Assembly (NCBI GenBank): GCA_002197545.1
Contig: NFUO01000084.1
Location: 1 to 46,563 of the forward strand
Origin: Acidobacteria subdivision 2 bacterium RH1 MAG20
GTDB lineage: Bacteria; Acidobacteriota; Terriglobia; Terriglobales; Acidobacteriaceae
Reading direction: 5' to 3'
DNA: 46,563 nucleotides
A program made the position numbers and the translations under genes. Numbering within the stretch: position 1 is the first letter of the stretch; every line of letters begins with the position of its first letter. Positions 16,223 through 22,601 of this stretch are shown here, one piece after another. The notes under the pieces are model-generated. The model ran no database searches, was not told the DNA's origin, and was given only the letters and a program-made list of their open reading frames with translations.

Positions 16223-17145
16223 TTACCCCACGTCGAGATTTGTACCAATTCGCCAACGTTGGCCGAAGTTTTCGCAACCCACGAGGTCAGGATTCCGCCT
16301 GTCACCGTAAGCGCGGTTGAAGCGGCGTAAGCGGTGGCCGGAATGTCCAGTGTGTACACGCCGATGCCGCCAATCGCTCCGCTGACCTGAGAAGCAATAG
16401 TTGCTCCCGCCGGGATGCCGGTGCCTGTCACTGCGTCCCCAGGTGCCAGCGTTCCCGTCACAGCCGTTACGTCGAGCACAATGCCGAAACTGGTCACTGT
16501 GGCAGCGGATGCCGTGGTTGCAGCGCTTGTCGTGTAGGTTCCGGCACCGCCGGTTGTTCCGCTGACCTGAGCCAGAATCGTTGTCCCCACAGGAACTCCA
16601 GTTCCAGAGATGGTATCGCCAACCGAAATCAGCCCGGTCACAGCCGTCACCACGAGGCTCGTACCAGTTCCAGTCGCCGTGAATGTCGCGCCAATCGAGC
16701 CGGTTGCGGTTGCTCCCGAAGGCGCTGAACCGATGTACAGCGAACCATCTGCATAACTGGCGTAGCACGCCGAGCCGAAAACCGCTGCGCTTCCACCGGC
16801 AATCAGGTCAAGGAAGTCACCCTCAACCATCAGCGTGACTGGAAATCCCGGAGGAATCAGCGTTCCTGCAGCCTGAAGGTACTGCGTGAGCAGGCCTTGC
16901 TGGTCACGATGGACAAAGCCGGTAGGCTTCACTGCGCCGGTAGCGAAGTTGTTGACGGTGCGCCCGTCGGCTTCAACCCACGCAAACTGCCCAATCGTCA
17001 CACCATTGGGGCCAGCGATAAGAGCGCCCGTGTCAGGAGTGAGAGCCGTTGCGCGCGGATTGGCGCTTGCGAAATCACCCTCAACCCCAAAGGGATTGTA
17101 AAGGTTGACTCGTGTTTGGAAACTACCAATGAGATTGCTTGCCAT
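16219..17145 (-). CDS. Capsid cement / decoration protein with two surface repeats
   Basis: 308 aa. The first 140 residues (GQFAWVEADGRTVNNFATG, GFVHRDQQGLLTQYLQAAG, PGFPVTLMVEGDFLDLIAGG) resemble structural cement proteins that lie between protease and capsid genes. Residues 150-295 contain two related repeats of about 55 residues, each with the pattern V-T-A-V-T-G, G-D-x-[IV]-[ST]-G-T-G-[VI]-P-x-G-[TA]-T-I, QVSG, then G-[TV]-Y-T. They are Gly/Thr-rich beta domains likely displayed on the capsid surface. Confidence 0.75.
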   Translation of the reverse strand: MASNLIGSFQTRVNLYNPFGVEGDFASANPRATALTPDTGALIAGPNGVTIGQFAWVEADGRTVNNFATGAVKPTGFVHRDQQGLLTQYLQAAGTLIPPGFPVTLMVEGDFLDLIAGGSAAVFGSACYASYADGSLYIGSAPSGATATGSIGATFTATGTGTSLVVTAVTGLISVGDTISGTGVPVGTTILAQVSGTTGGAGTYTTSAATTASAATVTSFGIVLDVTAVTGTLAPGDAVTGTGIPAGATIASQVSGAIGGIGVYTLDIPATAYAASTALTVTGGILTSWVAKTSANVGELVQISTWGN

Positions 17146-17155
17146 GTCTTTTCCC

Positions 17156-18046
17156 TCACATTACCTGAATTTGACGACCGGCGTTGGCGAACTTCTCTTC
17201 CACGTTCACGCCATCCATTGCCACGCGCGGGGCGGGTTTCGATGCCTGCTGCGCAAGATTAAAGAGTGCCCGGAGAGATGCAACGCCCTTCACATCCTTG
17301 TGGTCAACCTTCATCTGGTCAAGCGCGAAAGTGTAGATGCCCTCTGCGGAATCCTGAGCCAGAACGTCGCCCACTACTGCCCGAACAGCCCGGCGAGCGT
17401 CTTCAGCCTCGCGCAACTCGGCTCGGAACTCATCCATTGCGTGCTTCATGCGGTCCTCCGCCTTCTTTTTTTCGTCTTCTTCGGAGTCTTTGGCCTTCTT
17501 GTCTTTGGCCTTGTCGCCCTTCTCGTTGGCAACCTTGCCGGCAACCTTGGTCGCGTACTCCTTCGAGTAGCCTTTACCCTCGAGCTTGCTTACCAGACCA
17601 TCGAAGTCGTCACATGCTGTCTTCATGGCGTCCTCGGCCTTCTTCTCGTACTCTTTGCGCTTTGCCTTGTCCTCGTCGTCCTCTTCGGCGTCGCGGGCCT
17701 TGCGCTTGTCTTCAGACATTTCTTCTTCGTCCTTGGCCCACTCGTCAAAGGACATATCCTTGGCCGTCTTGCGGTCCTTGGCTTTCTTGTCCTTGGCTTC
17801 GCGCTCTTTCTTTTCCTCTTCGGTCTCTTCCTCTTCAGCCGCGTCCTTGGCGGCGTCCATCGCGGCAAGAGTTTCCGGCTTGCGAAGCTCAGAATCCATT
17901 GCCAGCAGTTTCGGCTCAAGAGCCTTCAGGTCGCATTGCTTGCGCGTCATCCCAATCACCAGCGGCTTGAGCTTGGCGTCAGCAGCCAACTTTGGGCTTG
18001 CCGCACAGAGAATTGCGTAAAGAGCTTTGCCGAATTTCGTTTCCAT
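17156..18046 (-). CDS. Nested scaffold protein from internal start
   Basis: In frame within the protease gene, ATG at 18046 (METKFGKALY) is preceded by GGAGAGGAAA, the best Shine-Dalgarno sequence in the neighbourhood, with four-base spacing. Initiation here would give a 296-aa protein beginning just after the last conserved DUF2213 motif and containing the whole charged scaffold domain. The design matches lambda C/Nu3; expression here is inferred from sequence only. Confidence 0.65.
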   Translation of the reverse strand: METKFGKALYAILCAASPKLAADAKLKPLVIGMTRKQCDLKALEPKLLAMDSELRKPETLAAMDAAKDAAEEEETEEEKKEREAKDKKAKDRKTAKDMSFDEWAKDEEEMSEDKRKARDAEEDDEDKAKRKEYEKKAEDAMKTACDDFDGLVSKLEGKGYSKEYATKVAGKVANEKGDKAKDKKAKDSEEDEKKKAEDRMKHAMDEFRAELREAEDARRAVRAVVGDVLAQDSAEGIYTFALDQMKVDHKDVKGVASLRALFNLAQQASKPAPRVAMDGVNVEEKFANAGRQIQVM

Positions 18047-18598
18047 TTTCCTCTCCAGTTGGCTGTCTGCTGCCATTACATCAGAACCCGCGCGGCCCGC
18101 TTTCACCAGTGCTACATGATTGCCCTGAATGTCCCGCATCACTCCGTCGTACCGCTGTCCCTCGTACATCCCCGGAGTCATGTCGGCACGATACCGATAC
18201 GAGGCTGAAAGCTCCCGAACGGTGTCCGTCTCGACGCCCGCAATTGCTTCTGCGTCCCAGACGGCTATGTCCGCAATGAGATAAGGAGCCAGAAACTCCA
18301 CGTCCGAGCCGATAGCCCCCGCGATTGACTCCTGTTTCGGGTCTTCCGCACTCACTGCCGTGTGCGTGAACATGAGCTGATTGCGGGCAAAAGAAGGCGC
18401 GGCCTTCGCAAGTTCGCCTGGGTCGCGCAGAAGGTAATAGACGCGCTCCGGCTCCAGACCTAGTTTGTCTGCGTCGGGAATCTCGCGTCCGTAATAGGGA
18501 TTGACCGTAGCCTTGGAAATCGGCGTGCGAAGGATGTGCAACCTTCCGTCCGCGTCGTATCGGCGATTCTTCAGGGCTGCGTCGCACGCAATCTCCAT
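17156..18598 (-). CDS. DUF2213 prohead protease fused to scaffold
   Basis: 480 aa from ATG at 18598. Residues 1-180 fit DUF2213, the prohead protease: LRTPISKATVNPYYG, then NQLMFTHTAVSAEDPKQESI, then LSASYRYRADMTPG and GNHVALVKAGRAG. Residues 185-480 are a scaffold-like region with an extremely charged central stretch (Glu, Lys and Asp runs around 280-420), probably coiled coil. The gene lies directly upstream of cement and capsid genes. A nested start at 18046 with a strong ribosome site probably yields the scaffold alone, as Nu3 does within lambda C. Confidence 0.82.
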   Translation of the reverse strand: MEIACDAALKNRRYDADGRLHILRTPISKATVNPYYGREIPDADKLGLEPERVYYLLRDPGELAKAAPSFARNQLMFTHTAVSAEDPKQESIAGAIGSDVEFLAPYLIADIAVWDAEAIAGVETDTVRELSASYRYRADMTPGMYEGQRYDGVMRDIQGNHVALVKAGRAGSDVMAADSQLERKMETKFGKALYAILCAASPKLAADAKLKPLVIGMTRKQCDLKALEPKLLAMDSELRKPETLAAMDAAKDAAEEEETEEEKKEREAKDKKAKDRKTAKDMSFDEWAKDEEEMSEDKRKARDAEEDDEDKAKRKEYEKKAEDAMKTACDDFDGLVSKLEGKGYSKEYATKVAGKVANEKGDKAKDKKAKDSEEDEKKKAEDRMKHAMDEFRAELREAEDARRAVRAVVGDVLAQDSAEGIYTFALDQMKVDHKDVKGVASLRALFNLAQQASKPAPRVAMDGVNVEEKFANAGRQIQVM

Positions 18599-18652
18599 AG
18601 GTAATCTCGCTTTAGAGCCTTGCACTATGAAAACAGGGGCGCAAGATAGCAG

Positions 18653-18681
18653 TTGACAAAAGAAAGGCGTTTGCCTATACT
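18653..18681 (+). promoter_or_regulatory. Strong sigma-70 promoter of tRNA-like leader RNA
   Basis: TTGACA at 18653-18658 and TATACT at 18676-18681 with a 17-base spacer. The -35 is perfect and the -10 has five of six consensus bases. The start of transcription would fall around 18688, at the first bases of the structured element. Confidence 0.85.
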
Positions 18682-18686
18682 GAAAT

Positions 18687-18845
18687 TGCAATGGGCGAGT
18701 GGCGAAATTGGTAAACGCGACCTTGAGGGAGAATATCTCGATGAGGTAGGTTTCCGAATCAACGGAAGCTGCTGGCAGGAGTGGGCATAATTAGCCCACG
18801 TGTGGGTTCGAGTCCCACCTCGGAAAACCTGCACATACCATTGCA
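18687..18845 (+). ncRNA. tRNA-Leu-like structured RNA, expanded, upstream of a small operon
   Basis: The 5' part carries a class II (Leu-type) D-arm: T at 18700, stem GCG/CGC (18702-18704/18716-18718), and an AAATTGGTAAA loop. ACCTTGAGG at 18720-18728 resembles the anticodon region of tRNA-Leu(GAG). The 3' part has a variable-arm-like hairpin (GTGGGC/GCCCAC, 18781-18786/18794-18799) and a perfect T-arm (GTGGG-TTCGAGT-CCCAC, 18802-18818). CGAG (18696-18699) pairs with CTCG (18819-18822) where acceptor pairs 4-7 should be. Some 48 extra bases, including hairpin TTCCG/CGGAA (18752-18767), separate anticodon and variable regions. An outer helix TGCAATGG/CCATTGCA (18687-18694/18838-18845) closes the element just before the ribosome site of the next gene. 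It could be a degenerate tRNA or a regulatory tRNA mimic. Confidence 0.6.
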
Positions 18846-18857
18846 GAGGATAATTAA

Positions 18858-19013
18858 ATGGTTTCTATGGAAGAGTTCATTGGACAGCTAATGAAAGCCT
18901 CTGGAGAAAAACTAGACCAGATGGCAAGCGGAATGATGCGTACTCTTGTACGAGAATACGGTGAATCTGACGATGCTTTCCGCAAGCGTTTGATTGCGTG
19001 GATTGGCAAATGA
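18858..19013 (+). CDS. Small helical protein of the plus-strand island
   Basis: 51 aa from ATG at 18858 with AGAGGA eight bases upstream. The sequence (MEEFIGQLMKASGEKLDQM, REYGESDDAFRKRLIAWIGK) is helical and amphipathic. It is the first gene after the tRNA-like RNA and is coupled by ATGA to the zinc-ribbon gene at 19010. I do not recognise a family. Confidence 0.65.
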   Translation: MVSMEEFIGQLMKASGEKLDQMASGMMRTLVREYGESDDAFRKRLIAWIGK

Positions 19014-19225
19014 TCCGATCAACGTATTGCCGCCGTGGCCACAAGCTCAAGCTCGGAAAAGATGGCCGTCAGCGCTGCCCCATATGCCAGAGCACGTATC
19101 TGAAAAGGTGGCGGGAGACGCAGAAAACACAAACAAGCGCCCACTGGAAAGACGTAACGCCAGAGCAGGTCGAGGAAGACATGCGCTGCCTGATTAGCCT
19201 CACGGAGCAGAAAGGGAGCAAATGA
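19010..19225 (+). CDS. Small zinc-ribbon protein
   Basis: 71 aa from ATG at 19010, overlapping the previous stop (ATGA). YCRRGH and RCPICQ supply a C-x3-H...C-x2-C zinc site typical of tiny phage HNH-like or zinc-ribbon proteins; no catalytic His pair follows. The remainder is a charged helix. It probably binds nucleic acid or protein; function is unknown. Confidence 0.65.
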   Translation: MIRSTYCRRGHKLKLGKDGRQRCPICQSTYLKRWRETQKTQTSAHWKDVTPEQVEEDMRCLISLTEQKGSK

Positions 19226-19413
19226 ACTGGCACCGTGTCGAAGATGAACTACCGGCAGACGAACGCAGCGTTTTGTGCTACGCGCGCGCCCCTTTCAAGG
19301 GTGCTATCGAGTACCAGGTAGGATTCTATCTTTGCATTGGGGAATGGTGCGAGAGCAAAGATGGGGACGCAATCGAGGTCACGCACTGGGCTGAGCTTTC
19401 TCTACCGGAGTAA
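19222..19413 (+). CDS. DUF551-like small protein
   Basis: 63 aa, coupled by ATGA to the preceding gene. The pattern W-x-x-V-x-D-x-L-P (WHRVEDELPADE), then VLCYAR, then VTHWAELSLPE at the end is the DUF551 signature found on phages and prophages. Its 3' end overlaps convergently by 35 bp with the MuF-like gene on the other strand, so the two transcripts are antisense there. Function is unknown. Confidence 0.75.
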   Translation: MNWHRVEDELPADERSVLCYARAPFKGAIEYQVGFYLCIGEWCESKDGDAIEVTHWAELSLPE

Positions 19414-20194
19414 ACGGCAACACCGAACGTCCCACGCACCGGCAGTTAATCTCTTCACCTGGAAACACCCACTTTTGCACCGCTGAATCCCACATCCCTT
19501 TATCAACCAGATACCTCTTGCCGTTCATTGCAACGTGCGTGGGCCGTGGTTCCTTTCCTGCTCTGCTGTGCATCCAGATCGATTCCGTAATTCCTAATTC
19601 CTGCTGGCGAGCTTTCTGGACAACCGCATTCGCCTTGTTTGACTGGTCTCGGGCAATCAGCACCGCCCGGTCTGCGGCGACATGGAAACGCCCACGTATC
19701 TCCTCCGCCATCGACTTCAGGTTGCGCCCTGAAGCGTAGTTGCGCATCACAATACCTTCGACCTGCTGAAGATACTGCTCTGGAATTGACCGGATAAGCC
19801 CCACATTCTCCGCCAAGGACGCCTCGAACGCATCCCGCATGGCAGGCGTAAGTGTGAATTCAATCGACCATCCTGCGTCTCTGAGTGCTTGCCGGAAGGC
19901 CGAATCCGTGCTGCGAAACTGGTTTTTGAGGAACGATTCGGCAATCTTCGGAGCCATCTCGTCGAACTTGCCTTGCCAACGATTTGACAGCTTACGCAGT
20001 TCTCTCTGGATTTCCGCCGAAGGGAGAGCGTCCTGCGCCATTTCCGGAGGGTTGCGACTCCTTTGGGCGACAATCCAATACTCAACGCTCGCAGCCATCT
20101 CCCGTATGAGCGCGATCATGCGCTTCTGGTAGCGGCGCTTGACTGCGACGTTGGCAAAGACAGGCCGCGCGACTTTTTGCTTAATGATGGGCAT
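19379..20194 (-). CDS. Phage head morphogenesis protein, MuF-like
   Basis: 271 aa from ATG at 20194; a TTG at 20206 is the alternative. The C-terminal 110 residues form the Mu gpF domain: RAVLIARDQSNKANAVVQKA, then TESIWMHSRAGKEPRPTHVA, then PGEEINCRCVGRSVLPF with the CRC motif. The N-terminal part is helical. Encoded after the portal as usual; a few copies are expected inside the prohead. No extra toxin domain is fused. The 3' end overlaps the DUF551-like gene on the plus strand. Confidence 0.85.
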   Translation of the reverse strand: MPIIKQKVARPVFANVAVKRRYQKRMIALIREMAASVEYWIVAQRSRNPPEMAQDALPSAEIQRELRKLSNRWQGKFDEMAPKIAESFLKNQFRSTDSAFRQALRDAGWSIEFTLTPAMRDAFEASLAENVGLIRSIPEQYLQQVEGIVMRNYASGRNLKSMAEEIRGRFHVAADRAVLIARDQSNKANAVVQKARQQELGITESIWMHSRAGKEPRPTHVAMNGKRYLVDKGMWDSAVQKWVFPGEEINCRCVGRSVLPFTPVEKAQPSA

Positions 20195-20288
20195 GAATCG
20201 GTCCAAAGACTCCAGCGCAGAAAAGCACCAGCGCCACCATAAATGCCGCGTAGATTACGACGATAGCGCGGCTACGAATGGTGTCCAT
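20181..20288 (-). CDS. Single-pass mini membrane protein
   Basis: 35 aa from ATG at 20288, with one transmembrane segment (AIVVIYAAFMVALVLFCAG) and a His-rich end (PIHAHH). It overlaps the exported-protein gene by 17 bp and the MuF-like gene by 14 bp. There is no strong ribosome site, so translation would rely on coupling. Function is unknown. Confidence 0.45.
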   Translation of the reverse strand: MDTIRSRAIVVIYAAFMVALVLFCAGVFGPIHAHH

Positions 20289-20790
20289 GGCACACAATCG
20301 TAAGCTGGTAGTTGGAGGCCACGAGGTATCCTCCAGAACTCCCTTGCGCGACGCCTTCTGAGACGCTAATTGCGCTTGCACTCGAAATCGTGGCGTTTAG
20401 GTCAATCACGGGCTGCGTTGAGGACCCGGTAACGATTGCAGACGAATACATGGGCCAACACCCGACAGTGTAGGAGGTGTCTGCAAACGCTGAAGTCCAC
20501 GTAAGCGTCCCCGCTGAACATGTAAGGCCGCCTCCATCATTTGCGAAGGCGCATCCGCTCAGCGTCCCGAACTGGTCATTCAATGTGGACGAAACTCCGC
20601 ATGGCGTTGAAGAATCGAGGTAGGCAGTTCCGCTCCCGCACAGGTAATGGTTGAGCGGCGCAACGCCTGCTACCTGGAATCCTGAGTCCGCATCAACAAT
20701 GTTTCCATGCACGTTAACCGAGGATGCCAGCCCAACCACCACGGCAAGAGCAATCGCCGAAAAGACAATAGCCTTAAGCCTGTTTCCCAT
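20272..20790 (-). CDS. Exported beta-rich protein inside the head gene cluster
   Basis: 172 aa. The N-terminus (MGNRLKAIVFSA, then a 15-residue hydrophobic core ending GLASS) looks like a Sec signal peptide. The mature part contains six or more Cys and Thr/Ser-rich beta sequence (LTWTSAFADTSYTVGCWPM), resembling a surface or fibre-tip domain. It lies between portal and MuF genes, where a structural head gene is expected, so an exported protein is odd. Possible roles are superinfection exclusion or virion decoration; neither is shown. Confidence 0.65.
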   Translation of the reverse strand: MGNRLKAIVFSAIALAVVVGLASSVNVHGNIVDADSGFQVAGVAPLNHYLCGSGTAYLDSSTPCGVSSTLNDQFGTLSGCAFANDGGGLTCSAGTLTWTSAFADTSYTVGCWPMYSSAIVTGSSTQPVIDLNATISSASAISVSEGVAQGSSGGYLVASNYQLTIVCHGHHS

Positions 20791-20911
20791 CTTGGTTCTC
20801 CTTTTCCCTTAGAGGTACTTTGAGCACTGGCCGAGTAGATTTAACCAGAATGCGAATATCTACAATTTCAATCTTTGTCAGTCTTCGCATTGATGGTGCA
20901 GCGTAGCTCAT
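20774..20911 (-). CDS. Small basic protein coupled to portal gene
   Basis: 45 aa from ATG at 20911, which overlaps the portal stop (ATGA). The sequence (RRLTKIEIVDIRILVKSTRP) is beta-like and basic, and it runs 17 bp into the exported-protein gene, whose ribosome site (AAGGAGAA) lies inside it. Coupling on both sides supports a real gene, but no family is recognised. Confidence 0.45.
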   Translation of the reverse strand: MSYAAPSMRRLTKIEIVDIRILVKSTRPVLKVPLREKENQDGKQA

Positions 20912-22365
20912 GCGGTTCCTCTTCCAAGGTTTGCTCCAAGCTCAGCCTCGTCTGGAGGCGCAATTTGCTTCTCCACGTCAAGTCCCTGATAGCCGCTCTC
21001 CGGGTCACGCGCAATGCGTTCCCGCTCTTCCTGTGCGTCAATCACTCCTCGGTCGATGAGGTTTCCGGCCCGTATGCTGTCGTTGACGCGGATAGTGGAC
21101 AGTTGCTCTTCTGTCATTTCGTATAGCGGGTCAAAGTCAAACGTGATATTCGGGTCAATCTCCCCGAAGAGAGACAACTGCACAACCTTGAGAATCGTTC
21201 CAATCGGCGAACGATAATGAGCTTCCTGCTGCGCGTGAATCCAGTCGTACCACACCCGCATTTCGCCCTCAGCCACATTCCCGAATCCAGAGGGAGAAAT
21301 TCCTGTCATCACCACTGCTGGCTCACGGCTTACCGCACAGAGAAGCTCTAGCGCCTGCGCCTGCAGTTCATGCAACCCTCCAAGCGGCACCGCAATCTGC
21401 TCAAGCTCCTCGCGGTCCTTATCGAGCGCCATCACACCCTTGTTGCTGCGGCAGGCCGTAAACAACTTGATACGAGTGAAAAGGTCTGACCCGTCATCGC
21501 CGCCCGTCAATACCTGGTCCATTGCGGTCTTGAGGACCACAATTGAGAAGTTGTTGATGAGGTCAGAAACGCTCTGTCGGGTGCGCAACCAGTTGTTTAC
21601 ATAGGGCTCGGCGAGTTGAGAAAGGCTCACCCCGCTGAAATTGAACCCCGGTTTGAAGATGTCAGGAACCTCACGCGTGACCACAATAATCATCCGCGTA
21701 GCGTCCCAGTGCTCTCCCATAACCCACCAGCTCGATGGCTTGTAAAAGTCTTCACGTGATGGCGTAAGGGAGTTGTACATCAAAGGGGTAGTCCACACTG
21801 GGTCAACGTTCTTGAATCCCTCCAGGCTGCCTTTCTTGACTGTGCGGGGGTCCAGAACAAGCGGCGTCTTTACATCCGCACCCTTGATGTTCACCAGAAT
21901 CTGCCCTGTTCCGTAAAAAGCGTCCTGCTCCGCTGCTTTTCGGATGATCTGCTGAATGCCAAGTCGCGTGAATTCCTGTTCAATCTCAGTGATTTTTGCT
22001 TTCGTTTTCTCGTTGTCCGTGTCAGTGCTGTTGAACGTAATCCACTGCCGGGTCAGCTCGGTTGCCAGCGCGGTCGCCATGTTGCGGTACTCGGCCCGTA
22101 GGGCAAGCAGCATCAGGTAGGGGTAGCCAGGAAAGCCTTCAATGTTTGAGTACGCGTAAAGCTGCGTACCAAACTCTGCGTCCATCGCCATCTTTGCGCA
22201 CTCGTAAGCCGCCGAATCCTCAGCCACGGCGATTTTTTGGCCCTCTGGCACGACCCCCCTGGGAATCACAGGAATGCGAATCGGGAAATGAGGGCGCGGC
22301 GAGTCTTCCAAAACCCGGCGGAGCGCAGCACGTACACCGGACGAGTCAACTTTAGCTTTCGGCAT
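20908..22365 (-). CDS. Portal protein (DUF1073 family)
   Basis: 485 aa. Clear DUF1073 portal features: YPYLMLLALRAEYRNMATAL, then QDAFYGTGQILVNIKG, TPSREDFYKPSSWWVMGEHW, QSVSDLINNFSIVVLKTAMD, and TGISPSGFGNVAEGEMRVWY followed by DWIHAQQEAHY. It forms the dodecameric DNA entry ring. The start at 22365 overlaps the stop of the small upstream gene. The DUF1073 family is sometimes annotated with the Acb1 name because of fused domains; no such fusion is seen here. Confidence 0.9.
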   Translation of the reverse strand: MPKAKVDSSGVRAALRRVLEDSPRPHFPIRIPVIPRGVVPEGQKIAVAEDSAAYECAKMAMDAEFGTQLYAYSNIEGFPGYPYLMLLALRAEYRNMATALATELTRQWITFNSTDTDNEKTKAKITEIEQEFTRLGIQQIIRKAAEQDAFYGTGQILVNIKGADVKTPLVLDPRTVKKGSLEGFKNVDPVWTTPLMYNSLTPSREDFYKPSSWWVMGEHWDATRMIIVVTREVPDIFKPGFNFSGVSLSQLAEPYVNNWLRTRQSVSDLINNFSIVVLKTAMDQVLTGGDDGSDLFTRIKLFTACRSNKGVMALDKDREELEQIAVPLGGLHELQAQALELLCAVSREPAVVMTGISPSGFGNVAEGEMRVWYDWIHAQQEAHYRSPIGTILKVVQLSLFGEIDPNITFDFDPLYEMTEEQLSTIRVNDSIRAGNLIDRGVIDAQEERERIARDPESGYQGLDVEKQIAPPDEAELGANLGRGTA

Positions 22366-22601
22366 CAGATACTTACTCCAAAACGATTATGCACCAGTTT
22401 CCTCATCTCATCGCGGGAGAAATAGCCGTCCGCAAAGAAATCCCCCATGCGCGTCCACCCCGAACGGTAGTCAAATCGAGCTGAGCCGGTCCAGTTCGGA
22501 AAGCTGCTCCGTATGCCGTCAACCAATCCAAGTTGGCTGCGCTGGTAGACGACCGGAAGTTCCTCAGACACGATTTCCTCTTCGCTGCGTCGTTTTCTCA
22601 T
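22365..22601 (-). CDS. Small protein between terminase and portal
   Basis: 78 aa. The N-terminus is highly charged (RKRRSEEEIVSEELP), followed by aromatic sequence (FDYRSGWTRMGDFFADGYFS) and a helical end. Coupled by overlaps to both TerL and portal genes. No family recognised. By position it may help motor docking, which is speculation. Confidence 0.6.
   Translation of the reverse strand: MRKRRSEEEIVSEELPVVYQRSQLGLVDGIRSSFPNWTGSARFDYRSGWTRMGDFFADGYFSRDEMRKLVHNRFGVSI

Noticed and set aside
17586..18020. Ser-rich plus-strand frame opposite the scaffold
   Set aside because: It is the antisense shadow of Lys/Glu/Asp-rich scaffold codons and has no ribosome site.
18748..18830. A second, separate cloverleaf tRNA inside the leader (AGGTTTCCGA pairing with TCGGAAAACCT)
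   Set aside because: There is no D-arm, the variable region would be two bases, and no CCA follows; the pairing may be an alternative fold of the same RNA.
20908..22365. Acb1-type anti-CBASS function for the DUF1073 gene
   Set aside because: Only portal motifs are visible; the anti-CBASS phosphodiesterase catalytic His pair is not present.
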